Shown: piece by piece, positions 27,998-36,505 of the stretch
How positions within the stretch are numbered: position 1 is the stretch's first letter
How the letters are laid out: the number at the start of each line of letters is the position of its first letter
From: CAVRZY01 sp963725415
Lineage (GTDB): Bacteria > Acidobacteriota > Terriglobia > Bryobacterales > Bryobacteraceae
NCBI GenBank assembly: GCA_963725415.1
Contig: CAVRZY010000283.1
Location: 1 to 64,000, forward strand
Reading direction: 5' to 3'
Length of the DNA: 64,000 nt
Made by a program: the position numbers and the translations under genes
The notes under the pieces: model-generated
The model's database searches: none
What the model was told of the DNA's origin: nothing
What the model saw: the letters and a program-made list of their open reading frames with translations, nothing else

Positions 27998-29023
27998 TCA
28001 AGCCGGCTGCTGCGTGAACTTCGCCAGTCGCTCGAGTTTGCGCAGCCCGGCGCCGCTATCGATCGCTTGCTCCGCGAGCGACACCCCTTCCAGGAAATTG
28101 CGCGCCTTCCCAGCCGCTACCAGGGCGGTGGAGGCGTTCGCTAATACGATTTCCCGCCGCGGCCCGCGCTCCCCTTCCAGGATCGATCGGGCAATCTGCG
28201 AATTCAGCCCGGCATCCCCGCCCTTCAATTCCGCCAGGCTGACCGTGGCCAGCCCAAAATCCTCAGGAGACAGCGTCCGCTGGAGCACCCGGCCCTGGCA
28301 GATCTCCAGGGCCAGCGTGGGGCCGGTGGTGGTGACTTCATCGAGCCCGTCGGAGCCGTGCACTACGAATCCCCGCGCCAGCCCCAGCGCCGCCAAGGCG
28401 CCAGCCATCAGTTCCGCTGCCTGTGCTGAGGAGGCCCCCACCAGTTGGGCGGTAGCGCCAGCCGGGTTGGTCAGCGGGCCCAGCAGGTTGAAGACCGTAC
28501 GCATTTTCAGCTCCAGCCGCGCCGGCTGCGCGTGCTTCATGGCCGGATGGTAGGCGGGTGCAAACAGAAACCCGATCCCGATCTCGCGAATGGCGCGCGC
28601 CGTCTGTTCGGGTTGCTGGGCGATCTTCACCCCCAAGCGCTCCAGAACATCCGCGCTGCCGCACTGGCTGGAGATGGAGCGGTTGCCGTGCTTGGCCACT
28701 TTCACGCCCGCCCCCGCTACAACAAAAGCGGAGATGGTGGAAACATTGAAGGTGCTGAGGCCGTCGCCACCCGTCCCACAGGTGTCCAGCAACACTTCAC
28801 CTTCCAACGCCAGAGGCACCGAGCTGGCCATGCGGCGCATGGCCCGCGCGAATCCCAGCAGTTCCTCGGCCGTCTCCCCCTTCATCCGCAGCGCCACCAG
28901 AAAGGATGCAATCTGAGCCACCGAGGCGCCCCCGCTCAGAATCACGCTCATCGCCTCTTCGGCTTCTCCGGCGGTGAGATGCTCGCGGCCGACAACGCGG
29001 TGCAGGAATCCGACTAGGCTCAT
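27998..29023 (-). CDS. trpD: Anthranilate phosphoribosyltransferase TrpD, 341 aa
   Basis: Catalyses PRPP + anthranilate to phosphoribosyl-anthranilate in tryptophan synthesis. The glycine-rich PRPP loop DTCGTGGDGLSTFNVSTIS, the KHGNRSISSQCGSADVLERL block and the GPLTNPAG segment are all present, and length is normal. Other trp genes are absent around it, so the pathway genes are dispersed. It is divergently arranged with sucC, with 113 bases between. Confidence 0.95.
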   Translation of the reverse strand: MSLVGFLHRVVGREHLTAGEAEEAMSVILSGGASVAQIASFLVALRMKGETAEELLGFARAMRRMASSVPLALEGEVLLDTCGTGGDGLSTFNVSTISAFVVAGAGVKVAKHGNRSISSQCGSADVLERLGVKIAQQPEQTARAIREIGIGFLFAPAYHPAMKHAQPARLELKMRTVFNLLGPLTNPAGATAQLVGASSAQAAELMAGALAALGLARGFVVHGSDGLDEVTTTGPTLALEICQGRVLQRTLSPEDFGLATVSLAELKGGDAGLNSQIARSILEGERGPRREIVLANASTALVAAGKARNFLEGVSLAEQAIDSGAGLRKLERLAKFTQQPA

Positions 29024-29136
29024 GCTATATTGAGATGCTGTCAGCCATCAGCTTCCGAGCCGCGACCCTAGGGGAGCGGCGAGCTTAGCGGCTGAAGGCT
29101 GACGGCTTCTCGACATACTAGCACAAGCTCATTCCC

Positions 29137-30294
29137 ATGAAAATTCACGAGTACCAAGCGAAGGGCATCCTGGCCCATTTCGGCGTCCCTGTGCCCCGCG
29201 GCGAGGTGGTCCGCTCCGGGGAAGAGGCGGAAGCTGTCGCCCGCCAGATCGGCGGCAGCGTGGTAGTCAAAGCGCAGATTCACGCCGGTGGTCGAGGCAA
29301 AGGCGGCGGCGTCAAGGTCGCCCAAGATCCGGCGGAGGCCACCGAGATTGCCAAGAAGATGCTGGGCATGCGGCTGGTTACTCACCAGACCGGACCCGAA
29401 GGCCGCATCGTCCAACGCGTGCTGATCGAGGAGACCCTGCCCATCGAACGCGAACTCTACCTGGGCATAGTGCTGGATCGCGCCCGCGGCCGGCCGGTCT
29501 TCATGGCCTCCCCAGCCGGCGGCGTCGAGATCGAAGAGGTGGCTGCCCAAACCCCCGAACTCATCCTGAAAGAGCACTTCGATCCCGGCGACGGCTTGCT
29601 GCCGTTCCAGGCCCGCAAGCTGGCCTACGGCATGGATCTCCCCGGTCCCAGCATCGGCGGCGCCGTGGCCGCCATGCTGGCCCTGGCCAGGGCCTACGAC
29701 GCCATGGACGCCTCCCTGGCGGAGATCAATCCCTTTGTGCTGACGCGCGACGGCAAAGTCTACGCCCTGGACGCCAAGATCAATCTGGACGACAACGCGC
29801 TGTACCGCCACAAGAATCTGCTGGAGCTGCGCGACCTCAACGAAGAGGACCCGCTCGAAGTGGACGCTTCCCGCTACAGCCTCAACTACATCAAGCTGGA
29901 CGGCAACGTCGGCTGTATGGTGAACGGCGCCGGCCTGGCCATGGCCACCATGGACATCATCAAGCACGCCGGCGGCAGCCCCGCCAACTTTCTGGATGTG
30001 GGCGGCGGCGCCAGCGCCGAGCAGATCGAAAACGCCTTCCGCATCCTGATCTCGGACAAGAACGTCAAGGCGGTCCTCATTAACATTTTCGGCGGCATCC
30101 TGCGCTGCGACACGCTGGCGACCGGCGTGGTCGCGGCCGCCAAGCAGTTGAACGTCCAGGTACCCGTGGTGGTGCGCATGGAGGGCACCAACGTCGAGCT
30201 GGGTCGCAGGATCCTCACCGAGTCCGGGTTGAATTTCACGGTGGCCCAAACCATGCAGGACGCCGCCGAGAAAATCGTGAGGCTGGCACAATGA
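29137..30294 (+). CDS. sucC: Succinyl-CoA synthetase beta subunit SucC, 385 aa
   Basis: An ATP-grasp N-terminal domain (MKIHEYQAKGILAHFGVPVP, VVVKAQIHAGGRGKGGG) is followed by the CoA-ligase domain with MVNGAGLAMATMDIIKHAGG, FLDVGGGAS and ILINIFGGILRCD-type motifs. It forms a complex with SucD to interconvert succinyl-CoA and succinate with NTP synthesis in the TCA cycle. The stop overlaps the sucD start (ATGA), the standard coupled arrangement. Confidence 0.96.
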   Translation: MKIHEYQAKGILAHFGVPVPRGEVVRSGEEAEAVARQIGGSVVVKAQIHAGGRGKGGGVKVAQDPAEATEIAKKMLGMRLVTHQTGPEGRIVQRVLIEETLPIERELYLGIVLDRARGRPVFMASPAGGVEIEEVAAQTPELILKEHFDPGDGLLPFQARKLAYGMDLPGPSIGGAVAAMLALARAYDAMDASLAEINPFVLTRDGKVYALDAKINLDDNALYRHKNLLELRDLNEEDPLEVDASRYSLNYIKLDGNVGCMVNGAGLAMATMDIIKHAGGSPANFLDVGGGASAEQIENAFRILISDKNVKAVLINIFGGILRCDTLATGVVAAAKQLNVQVPVVVRMEGTNVELGRRILTESGLNFTVAQTMQDAAEKIVRLAQ

Positions 30295-31157
30295 GCATAC
30301 TGGTCGATCAAAACACGCGCCTGCTGGTTCAGGGCTTCACGGGCCGCGAGGCCACCTTTCACGCGCAGCAGTGCATCGCCTACGGCACCAACATCGTGGG
30401 CGGCGTGGTGCCCGGCAAAGGCGGGATGAAACATCTCGACCTACCGGTGTTCAACACCGTCGCGCAGGGGGTGCGCGCCACCGGCGCCAACGCCTCGGTC
30501 ATTTTCGTGCCGCCGGCCTTTGCCGCGGATGCCATCATGGAGGCCGCCGATGCCGGCCTGGCGGTGGTGGTCTCGATCACCGAAGGCATCCCCACCCTGG
30601 ACATGATCCGCGCCTGGCGCTTCCTCGAGGACCATCCCACTCGGCTGATCGGTCCCAATTGCCCGGGCATCATCTCGCCCGGCAAGTGCAAGGTCGGCAT
30701 CATGCCGGGCCATATCCATCGACCGGGCCACGTGGGCGTGGTCTCCCGATCCGGAACCCTCACCTACGAAGCGGTGGACCAACTGACCAAGCTCGGCATC
30801 GGCCAATCGACCTGCATCGGCATCGGCGGCGATCCCATCATCGGGACCAACTTCATCGATGCTATCCGATTGTTCAATGGCGACCCGGACACGCACGCCA
30901 TCGTCCTGATCGGCGAGATCGGCGGCAATGCCGAGGAGCTGGCCGCAGTCTACATCCAGGAGCGCGTCCGCAAGCCCGTAATCGGCTTCGTGGCCGGCCA
31001 GACCGCGCCGCCCGGCCGCCGCATGGGTCACGCCGGCGCCATCATCTCGGGCGGTTCCGGCAAGGCCATCGACAAGATTCGGGCCCTGGAAGCCGCCGGC
31101 GTAACTGTCTGCGCTTCGCCTGCGGAGATCGGAGAGACAGTCCAGCGCCGCCTATGA
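30291..31157 (+). CDS. sucD: Succinyl-CoA synthetase alpha subunit SucD, 288 aa
   Basis: The Rossmann CoA-binding domain (LVQGFTGREATFHAQQCIAY, GTNIVGGVVPGKGG) and the ligase domain are complete. GPNCPGIISPGKCKVGIMPG and the phosphohistidine region RMGHAGAIISGGSG, with the catalytic His, are visible. It overlaps sucC upstream by four bases and ndk downstream by four bases, giving a compact sucC-sucD-ndk unit. Confidence 0.96.
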   Translation: MSILVDQNTRLLVQGFTGREATFHAQQCIAYGTNIVGGVVPGKGGMKHLDLPVFNTVAQGVRATGANASVIFVPPAFAADAIMEAADAGLAVVVSITEGIPTLDMIRAWRFLEDHPTRLIGPNCPGIISPGKCKVGIMPGHIHRPGHVGVVSRSGTLTYEAVDQLTKLGIGQSTCIGIGGDPIIGTNFIDAIRLFNGDPDTHAIVLIGEIGGNAEELAAVYIQERVRKPVIGFVAGQTAPPGRRMGHAGAIISGGSGKAIDKIRALEAAGVTVCASPAEIGETVQRRL

Positions 31158-31570
31158 GTGAGTTGACTCTGTGCATCATCAAGCCCGATGCCGTCTCCCA
31201 GGGCCATGCCGGCGAGATCATATCTATCCTGGAGAAGGACGGTTTCCGGATTCGCGCCGTGCGCATGCTGCGCCTGACCCGCGAGCAGGCCGAAGGTTTC
31301 TACGCCGTTCACCGCGAGAAGGGCTTCTTCCCGGGCCTGGTGGAGTTTATGACCGAAGGACCGGTCATCGTCATGGCCCTGGAACGCGAGGACGCAATCC
31401 GCAAACTACGTGAGGTGATGGGGGCCACCAACCCCGCCCACGCCGCCGAAGGAACCATCCGGCGGCGCTTCGCCCAAAGCATCGAGCGCAACGCCATCCA
31501 CGGCTCGGATGCCCCAGACACCGCGGAGTTCGAGCTCGGCTACTTCTTTAGCTCCCTGGATCTGGTCTGA
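31154..31570 (+). CDS. ndk: Nucleoside diphosphate kinase, 138 aa
   Basis: ATG 31154 overlaps the sucD stop. LCIIKPDAVSQGHAGEIISI is the N-terminal motif and NAIHGSDAP carries the active-site phosphohistidine; GATNPAHAAEGTIRRRFAQS completes the family signature. It equilibrates NTP pools by transferring the gamma phosphate. Joining ndk to succinyl-CoA synthetase is sensible, since the latter makes the nucleotide triphosphate that Ndk redistributes. Confidence 0.96.
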   Translation: MSELTLCIIKPDAVSQGHAGEIISILEKDGFRIRAVRMLRLTREQAEGFYAVHREKGFFPGLVEFMTEGPVIVMALEREDAIRKLREVMGATNPAHAAEGTIRRRFAQSIERNAIHGSDAPDTAEFELGYFFSSLDLV

Positions 31571-31595
31571 CCGCCACACGGTATACTGGAGACTG

Positions 31596-31948
31596 GAGCC
31601 TGCCGGACGGGTAGTCGCCCGGAAACGGGAGGAAAGTCCGGTCTCCGCAGGGCAGCGTGCCGGCTAACGGCCGGGGGGATTCGCTCAAAGCGGATTTCAC
31701 GGAAAGTGCCACAGAAAACATACCGCCTTCGGGTAAGGGTGAAATGGTGCGGTAAGAGCGCACCGCGGCCGGAGTGATCCGGCTGGCAGGGCAAACCCCA
31801 CGCGGAGCAAGACCAAATAGGAGGGGAGGAGTGGCCCGCTCCGTTCGACTCTCGGGTAGGTCGCAAGAGCCAGCCAGTAATGGCTGGCCCAGAGGAATGA
31901 CTACCACCCGCAAGGGTACAGAAACCGGCTTATAGTCCGGCAGGCTCT
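31596..31948 (+). ncRNA. rnpB: RNase P RNA, bacterial type A
   Basis: The ends GAGCCTGCCGGAC (31596-31608) and GTCCGGCAGGCTC (31935-31947) form helix P1. Conserved core sequences are visible: GGGAGGAAAGTCCGGTCTCC, GGCAGCGTGCCGGCTAACGG and the 3' ACTACCACCCGCAAGGGTAC, with ACAGAAACCGGCTTATAG near the end. It is the catalytic RNA that matures tRNA 5' ends. A TATACT (31582-31587) lies at the right distance for a -10 element, so it can be transcribed independently of the sucCD-ndk unit that ends 25 bases upstream. Confidence 0.95.
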
Positions 31949-31986
31949 AACCCAGGGACAGACGGAAGTGGATTGCTCTCGCCGGC

Positions 31987-32994
31987 TCAGCTCGCCAGGA
32001 TCTCCCGCACGAACTGCGCGGTCTGCCCGATCTGGTCGTTGAACCGCTGGTACACCCCGATGATGACAGCGTCGGTGGGCTTAATACCGTGGAGCGCCAC
32101 CGCGAGGCGTTCCTTGACCTGCTGCGGCGAGTTCACCGTGCGTCCAGCCGCCAGCACCTTATAGACCAGGCAGGGCTTGGTGGCCTTGCGGATTGTCTCC
32201 ATCATCCTGGGCGGGTCGGAGGGCAGATAGATCTCGCCCAGCGGCACCTGCCCCAGTAGCTTCTCAAACTCGGCGCGCGGGCGGATCATGTAGTACAGGC
32301 TGGTCATGTAGTAGTCCACGTCCCAGCCCTTCTCCTCGGCGTATTCCACTTCCAGGGGGTTGTGGCAGGACAGGCCAACCAGGGAGCCTGTCTGGCGGAT
32401 GCGCTTCAGGTAGTCGAGCGACCGATCGAACTGGCCCGCGTCCCAGAACCGGTTCGTGCTGCCGCCGTGCTGCGCGATCCCCAGGGGCTGGAGCTTGACG
32501 GCCCGCTTCAGCATCTCGGGCTGGTCATTGAAGGTGGGGCGCGACAGCAACAGCAATTGCAGCTTGCCGCCCTGGTCCTTGTAGCGCAGCCAGTCGGTTT
32601 CCAGCCGCTCGCTCCAGCTCGCCTGCCAGGTGTTCAACCCGGCGCGCTCCAGCTCCTTCAAGAAAGAAACCACCCGATCCGTGGTGTGATATTCCCCCAT
32701 GTGAGCGGAAAAGACGTAGTTGAAGTGCGAGTAGCCGTAAATGGGATTCGCCCCCGCGACCAGCCGGGTGATCCTGTGCTTGCCCAAGCGAACCAGCGGC
32801 AGCAGCGGCCCCGACTTCGCTTCCGGCACCTTCCCCTCCACAGGGACCGTTTGGCCGGCCGACAGGTTTGGCCCCGCCAGCCAGGCCGTCAGCGTCCCGG
32901 CGCCCCGGAAAAGGTCCCGGCGCTGGATGCCGGTGTCGTCAGCCGGGTCGAGCTCCACCATGCCGTTCATGAGCGGACTGCGGTCGTCTTCCAT
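31987..32994 (-). CDS. Tat-exported TIM-barrel protein, aldo/keto-reductase-like, 335 aa (paralogue of 59160-60068)
   Basis: The N-terminus holds a twin-arginine signal (QRRDLFRGAGTLTAWLAG). The mature part shares a block pattern with the gene at 59160-60068: (V/I)(A/G)ANP.YGYSHFN, a LNTWQ/INTWQ strand, GGKLQ.(I/L)LLS, QHGG.T/HHGGTT, GL(S/C).HNP(L/I)VE, EE.GWD(V/I)D(Y/F)YMT and LPLGE(I/V).LP.DPPRM. TIM-barrel strands and a COG1453-like layout suggest aldo/keto-reductase ancestry. The usual Asp-Tyr-Lys-His tetrad is not obvious, so catalysis is uncertain. No operon partners are evident; it lies convergent with rnpB. Confidence 0.65.
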   Translation of the reverse strand: MEDDRSPLMNGMVELDPADDTGIQRRDLFRGAGTLTAWLAGPNLSAGQTVPVEGKVPEAKSGPLLPLVRLGKHRITRLVAGANPIYGYSHFNYVFSAHMGEYHTTDRVVSFLKELERAGLNTWQASWSERLETDWLRYKDQGGKLQLLLLSRPTFNDQPEMLKRAVKLQPLGIAQHGGSTNRFWDAGQFDRSLDYLKRIRQTGSLVGLSCHNPLEVEYAEEKGWDVDYYMTSLYYMIRPRAEFEKLLGQVPLGEIYLPSDPPRMMETIRKATKPCLVYKVLAAGRTVNSPQQVKERLAVALHGIKPTDAVIIGVYQRFNDQIGQTAQFVREILAS

Positions 32995-33088
32995 AGACCC
33001 TGTTGTATCAGAACCGCAGCCTCAGGCCAAGCTGCTCGTGAGAAGCCCGCACCGTTTTCTGGTATCTTACACCAGAGGAATCCGACCT

Positions 33089-35731
33089 ATGAATCTCTTG
33101 ATCAAAACGATTTGCCTGCTCCTCCTCTCCTGGCCCATGCTGGCCGACAAATGGACCGTCGATGACGTCCTGTTCGCCGAAAGCGGCAGCCAGTTCGACA
33201 TCTCCCGCGACGGCAAGCTCGTCGTCTGGGTCAAGAGCCAGATGGACAAGGAGAAAGGCGAATCGGCCTCCAACCTGTTCCTGCGCAATCTCACCGAGAA
33301 TCTGGAGATCCAGCTCACCCGCGGTACCGACAATCACTCCTCGCCGAAATTCTCGCCCGACTCGAAGCGCATCGCCTTCCTCACCAACCGCAAGCCGCCC
33401 CAGCCGCCCTCCGGAGGCCCGCCCGCTGCCGCCGACCAGGCCGAGGGCTCCCAGGTCTGGCTCATCGACCCGCGCGGTGGCGAGCCCTGGTCGCTCACGC
33501 GTTTCGCAAAGGGCGTGCGCGCCCTGGAATGGCTGGATAACGACACCCTCCTGCTGGCCGCCCCCGAAGACCCCAGCCTCTACGAACAGAAAACCAAGGA
33601 ACGCAAAGACACTTCCCAGGTGGTGGAGGACGAGGAGCACGCCCCGCCGGTCCGGCTGTTCCGCTTCGACCTCAAGACCAAGACCGCCCGGCGCATCACC
33701 GAGAACAGCGACCGCATCGAACGCCTCTTCGTCTCCGCCGATGGCGCCCACGCCGTTACCATCCACAACCGCAGCCTGCGCTACATCTACGACCAGAAAA
33801 TCCGGCCCGTCACCTTCCTGCACGATTTGAAGAGCGGCGCAAGCAAGCAGCTTTTCCCCGACGGCAAGCTGCTCCCCTCGCAAATCGCCTTCAGTCCCGA
33901 CAACCGCGGCTTCTACTTCTCGGCCCCCTACACCACCCACCCCAGATATCTCAACGCTTCGATTCAACTGCTCTACTACTTCGACCTTGCGTCCGGCAGC
34001 GCCACGCAGATCAACCTGGACTGGGAGAATGCCCTGGCCATGGGCTTCGTTCCTACTTCCGACGGTTTCCTGGCCTCGCTGGCCAATGGCGCGCGCCCGC
34101 GCCTCGCGCTTTACCGCCGCGCCCCGCAGGGCTGGACCCGCTCCTGGGTCGAGAGCGAGCATGCCGGCAACATCTTCTCGCTGGAGGCCGCCCTGGACGG
34201 CAAGACCATCCTCTATCGCTACGGCGCCGCCAGCGTGCCCTCGCAGTGGTATGCCGCCACCCTGGAAGGTAACGCCCTCCGCGGCCCGCGCCCCATCACC
34301 GAACTCAATGCCGGTCTCAAAAAGAAGCCGCTCGCCAAAACCGAGCTGGTCTACTGGAAGGGCGCGCGCGACGAGCAGGTCGAGGGAATCCTCTATTACC
34401 CTCACAACTACAAACCCGGGCAGAAGTACGCCCTGGTGGTGGTGATCCACGGCGGACCTCACGGCGCCGATATGGATGACTTCAGCGAGCGCTGGGGCGC
34501 CCCTCACAACCTCCTGGCCCAGCGCGGCGCTTTCATCCTACGCCCCAACTACCACGGCAGCAGCCAGTACGGGCTGAAGTGGGGCGAGTCCATCAGCGGC
34601 GGCAACTACAACGAACTCGAGTGGATCGATGTCGAGAAGGGCGTCGATTCCCTCATCGCCAAAGGCCTGGTAGACCCCGAGCGGCTGGGCGCCATGGGCT
34701 GGAGCAACGGCTCCATCATCACCATCGAGCTCACCACCCGCACCACCCGCTACAAGGCCGCCTCCGCCGGGGCCGGCGACGTCAACTGGATCAGCGATTG
34801 GGGCAACGCCGTGTTCGGCCAGTCTTTCGACGACTACTACCTCGGCAAAACGCCGCTCGAAGATCCTCAGCTCTACCTGCGCAAGTCTCCCCTGTTCCGC
34901 ATGAACAAAGTCCGCACGCCCACCATCATCTTCTTCGGCACCGAGGACAAGCAGGTCCCCACCGAGCAGGGCTGGCAGCACTATCGCGCCCTCCAGCAAC
35001 TGGGACAGACCGACGTCCGCTTCATCCTCTTCCCCGGCGAAGCCCACGGGCCGCGCAAGCTGGTTCACCAGCGCCGCAAACTCGAAGAGGAACTGGCCTG
35101 GTTCGACAAGTATCTTTTCAAGACCGCGGCCACCGAGAGCGAATCGCTTAAGCCTGAGTCGCTCCTGGCCGCCGCGCTGAAGCGCAAGAACCTTGGCACG
35201 GTGCCTGAAACCGTGCTGCGCGGCGACCTCCAGATCGGACGCTTCGAAGTCACCCGCGCCCAGTACGCCGCCTTCGACCCCTCTTACAGGTTCGCGGCCG
35301 GAACCGAGCAGTACCCCGCCACCGGTGTTTCCTTCGAAAATGCCCAACGCTACGCCGAGTGGCTCACCAAGACCACCGGCCAGCGCTTCCGCCTGGGCAC
35401 CGAGCAGGAAATGGAGAAGTTCTTGAAGCCGGGCAAAGGCGACAACACGCTGGACTACTGGGCCGGTTACACCGTCAACCTGGATGACGCCCGCCGCCTG
35501 GCCCCCTCGATTGAAGCCCTCGGCCCCGGCGCCCTGCTCCACCCGGTGGGCAGCTTCCCCGGCGATGGCGACGACTCGATCTTCGACCTGGGCGGCAACG
35601 CCGCCGAATGGGTCACCACCAAAGACGGCGCCGGCAAAGCCCTCGGAGGGAGCGCCGACCGCCCCTCCGACCCCAAATCCCCCACCCCGCCCCGGACCGA
35701 CTACATCGGCTTCCGGGTGGTGCGGGAGTAG
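33089..35731 (+). CDS. Secreted S9 prolyl-oligopeptidase fused to a C-terminal FGE/sulfatase-modifying-like domain, 880 aa
   Basis: ATG 33089 begins a signal peptide (MNLLIKTICLLLLSWPMLAD). Residues ~20-390 are a WD40-like propeller and ~400-690 the alpha/beta hydrolase. The catalytic triad is complete: Ser539 in GWSNGS, Asp620 in GTEDKQVP, His653 in GEAHGPRK. From about residue 715 comes an FGE-sulfatase (SUMF1-like, C-lectin fold) domain: IGRFEVTRAQYAAFDP, ATGVSFENAQRYAEWLTKTT, DLGGNAAEWV and the terminal DYIGFRVVRE. The FGE copper cysteines are not seen, so this tail is probably a binding module. The frame is open upstream, but nothing coding is seen there. Its last ~60 codons recur in part after the mazEF genes. 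Confidence 0.88.
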   Translation: MNLLIKTICLLLLSWPMLADKWTVDDVLFAESGSQFDISRDGKLVVWVKSQMDKEKGESASNLFLRNLTENLEIQLTRGTDNHSSPKFSPDSKRIAFLTNRKPPQPPSGGPPAAADQAEGSQVWLIDPRGGEPWSLTRFAKGVRALEWLDNDTLLLAAPEDPSLYEQKTKERKDTSQVVEDEEHAPPVRLFRFDLKTKTARRITENSDRIERLFVSADGAHAVTIHNRSLRYIYDQKIRPVTFLHDLKSGASKQLFPDGKLLPSQIAFSPDNRGFYFSAPYTTHPRYLNASIQLLYYFDLASGSATQINLDWENALAMGFVPTSDGFLASLANGARPRLALYRRAPQGWTRSWVESEHAGNIFSLEAALDGKTILYRYGAASVPSQWYAATLEGNALRGPRPITELNAGLKKKPLAKTELVYWKGARDEQVEGILYYPHNYKPGQKYALVVVIHGGPHGADMDDFSERWGAPHNLLAQRGAFILRPNYHGSSQYGLKWGESISGGNYNELEWIDVEKGVDSLIAKGLVDPERLGAMGWSNGSIITIELTTRTTRYKAASAGAGDVNWISDWGNAVFGQSFDDYYLGKTPLEDPQLYLRKSPLFRMNKVRTPTIIFFGTEDKQVPTEQGWQHYRALQQLGQTDVRFILFPGEAHGPRKLVHQRRKLEEELAWFDKYLFKTAATESESLKPESLLAAALKRKNLGTVPETVLRGDLQIGRFEVTRAQYAAFDPSYRFAAGTEQYPATGVSFENAQRYAEWLTKTTGQRFRLGTEQEMEKFLKPGKGDNTLDYWAGYTVNLDDARRLAPSIEALGPGALLHPVGSFPGDGDDSIFDLGGNAAEWVTTKDGAGKALGGSADRPSDPKSPTPPRTDYIGFRVVRE

Positions 35732-35754
35732 ACAGCTTCACGACGATGTGCTAC

Positions 35755-35775
35755 TATACGTATTGAATACGCATA
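35755..35775. promoter_or_regulatory. Palindromic operator overlapping the mazEF promoter
   Basis: CGTATT and AATACG form a perfect inverted repeat around one central base, extending to TATACGTATT / AATACGCATA with one mismatch. A -10-like TATACG lies inside it, 10-30 bases before the antitoxin ATG. This is the expected layout for autorepression by the toxin-antitoxin complex. Confidence 0.6.
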
Positions 35776-35785
35776 GGGCTCGCTT

Positions 35786-36016
35786 ATGGCAAAAAAGCTT
35801 ACCATCAGCGTGGACGACGAGGTCTACGCGGGACTGCATCGTGTGGTCGGCCGTCGGCGAATTGGCCGGTTCTTGCAAGCGCTGGCCAGACCTCACGTCT
35901 TGCACGAGGACATGGAGGCCGCCTACCGGCAAATGGCAGCCGACGAGGCGCGGGAGGCAGAAGCGCTGGAGTGGTCTGAGGGATTGATCGGGGATATCCA
36001 GGATGATCCGCGGTGA
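35786..36016 (+). CDS. mazE: MazE-like antitoxin, ribbon-helix-helix type, 76 aa
   Basis: The N-terminal MAKKLTISVDDEVYAGLHRV is a ribbon-helix-helix strand and helix for DNA binding. The acidic C-terminal half (EREAEALEWSEGL-like) is the disordered toxin-binding part typical of RHH MazE antitoxins. It overlaps mazF by 14 bases. A palindromic operator lies directly upstream. Confidence 0.8.
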   Translation: MAKKLTISVDDEVYAGLHRVVGRRRIGRFLQALARPHVLHEDMEAAYRQMAADEAREAEALEWSEGLIGDIQDDPR

Positions 36017-36335
36017 GGTCTGGTGGGTCAACTTTGACCCCTCCATCGGGGGTGAGGCACGCAAGACCAGGCCCGCCATAATCGTCAGCAACGATGTCTC
36101 CAACAGGACCCTCAATCGCGTTCAGGTCGTGCCGATTACATCCAACGTCTCCCGCCTCTACCCTTGCGAGGCGTACGTCACTGTCAGCGGTCAGCAGCGT
36201 AAAGCCATGGCCGACCAAATCTCCACCGTGAGCAAGCAACGTTTGAAACAACGCATCAGCGCCATTTCCAGCGAGGACATGAGGGCGGTCGAGAGAGCCA
36301 TCCGTGTGCAACTTGACCTCTCGGATACGGTCTGA
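36003..36335 (+). CDS. mazF: MazF/PemK-type mRNA interferase toxin, 110 aa
   Basis: IRGEVWWVNFDPSIGGEARK followed by TRPAIIVSNDVSN is the canonical start of the MazF fold, and VQVVPITSNV with the C-terminal RISAISSEDM helix complete it. MazF proteins cleave single-stranded mRNA at short motifs and are neutralised by MazE. The gene is intact and full length. The pair sits between the S9 peptidase gene and a partial repeat of that gene's 3' end. Confidence 0.92.
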   Translation: MIRGEVWWVNFDPSIGGEARKTRPAIIVSNDVSNRTLNRVQVVPITSNVSRLYPCEAYVTVSGQQRKAMADQISTVSKQRLKQRISAISSEDMRAVERAIRVQLDLSDTV

Positions 36336-36375
36336 CTTCGCCCTGCGCGTCCACGTGCCAGAGAGACCTGTTCCG

Positions 36376-36481
36376 CCCCGTGGGCAGCTTCCCCGGCGAA
36401 GGCGACGACCCCACCTTCAAGTCCAAATCCTCCACCACGCCCCGGACCGACTACATCGGCTTCCGGGTGGTGCGCGAGTAG
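36376..36481 (+). pseudogene. Duplicated 3' tail of the S9 peptidase/FGE gene
   Basis: The segment encodes GSFPGEGDDPTFKSKS, then TTPRTDYIGFRVVRE and a stop. It matches the last part of the gene ending at 35731 (GSFPGDGDDSIFD...TPPRTDYIGFRVVRE), with about 33 residues deleted between the two blocks. DNA identity is high: the last 43 bases differ at one position. It has no start and no other part of the gene. Confidence 0.85.
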
Positions 36482-36505
36482 GGAGAGCGACGATTGCAGT
36501 TTCGA

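Noticed and set aside
30371..31170. Plus-strand frame running through sucD into ndk
   Set aside because: Only its last part, from 31154, is the real ndk gene; the rest is an off-frame reading of sucD.
33008..34507. 499-codon minus-strand frame opposite the S9 peptidase
   Set aside because: Antisense shadow with Gly/Val/Glu-rich composition; the plus strand has a complete catalytic triad.
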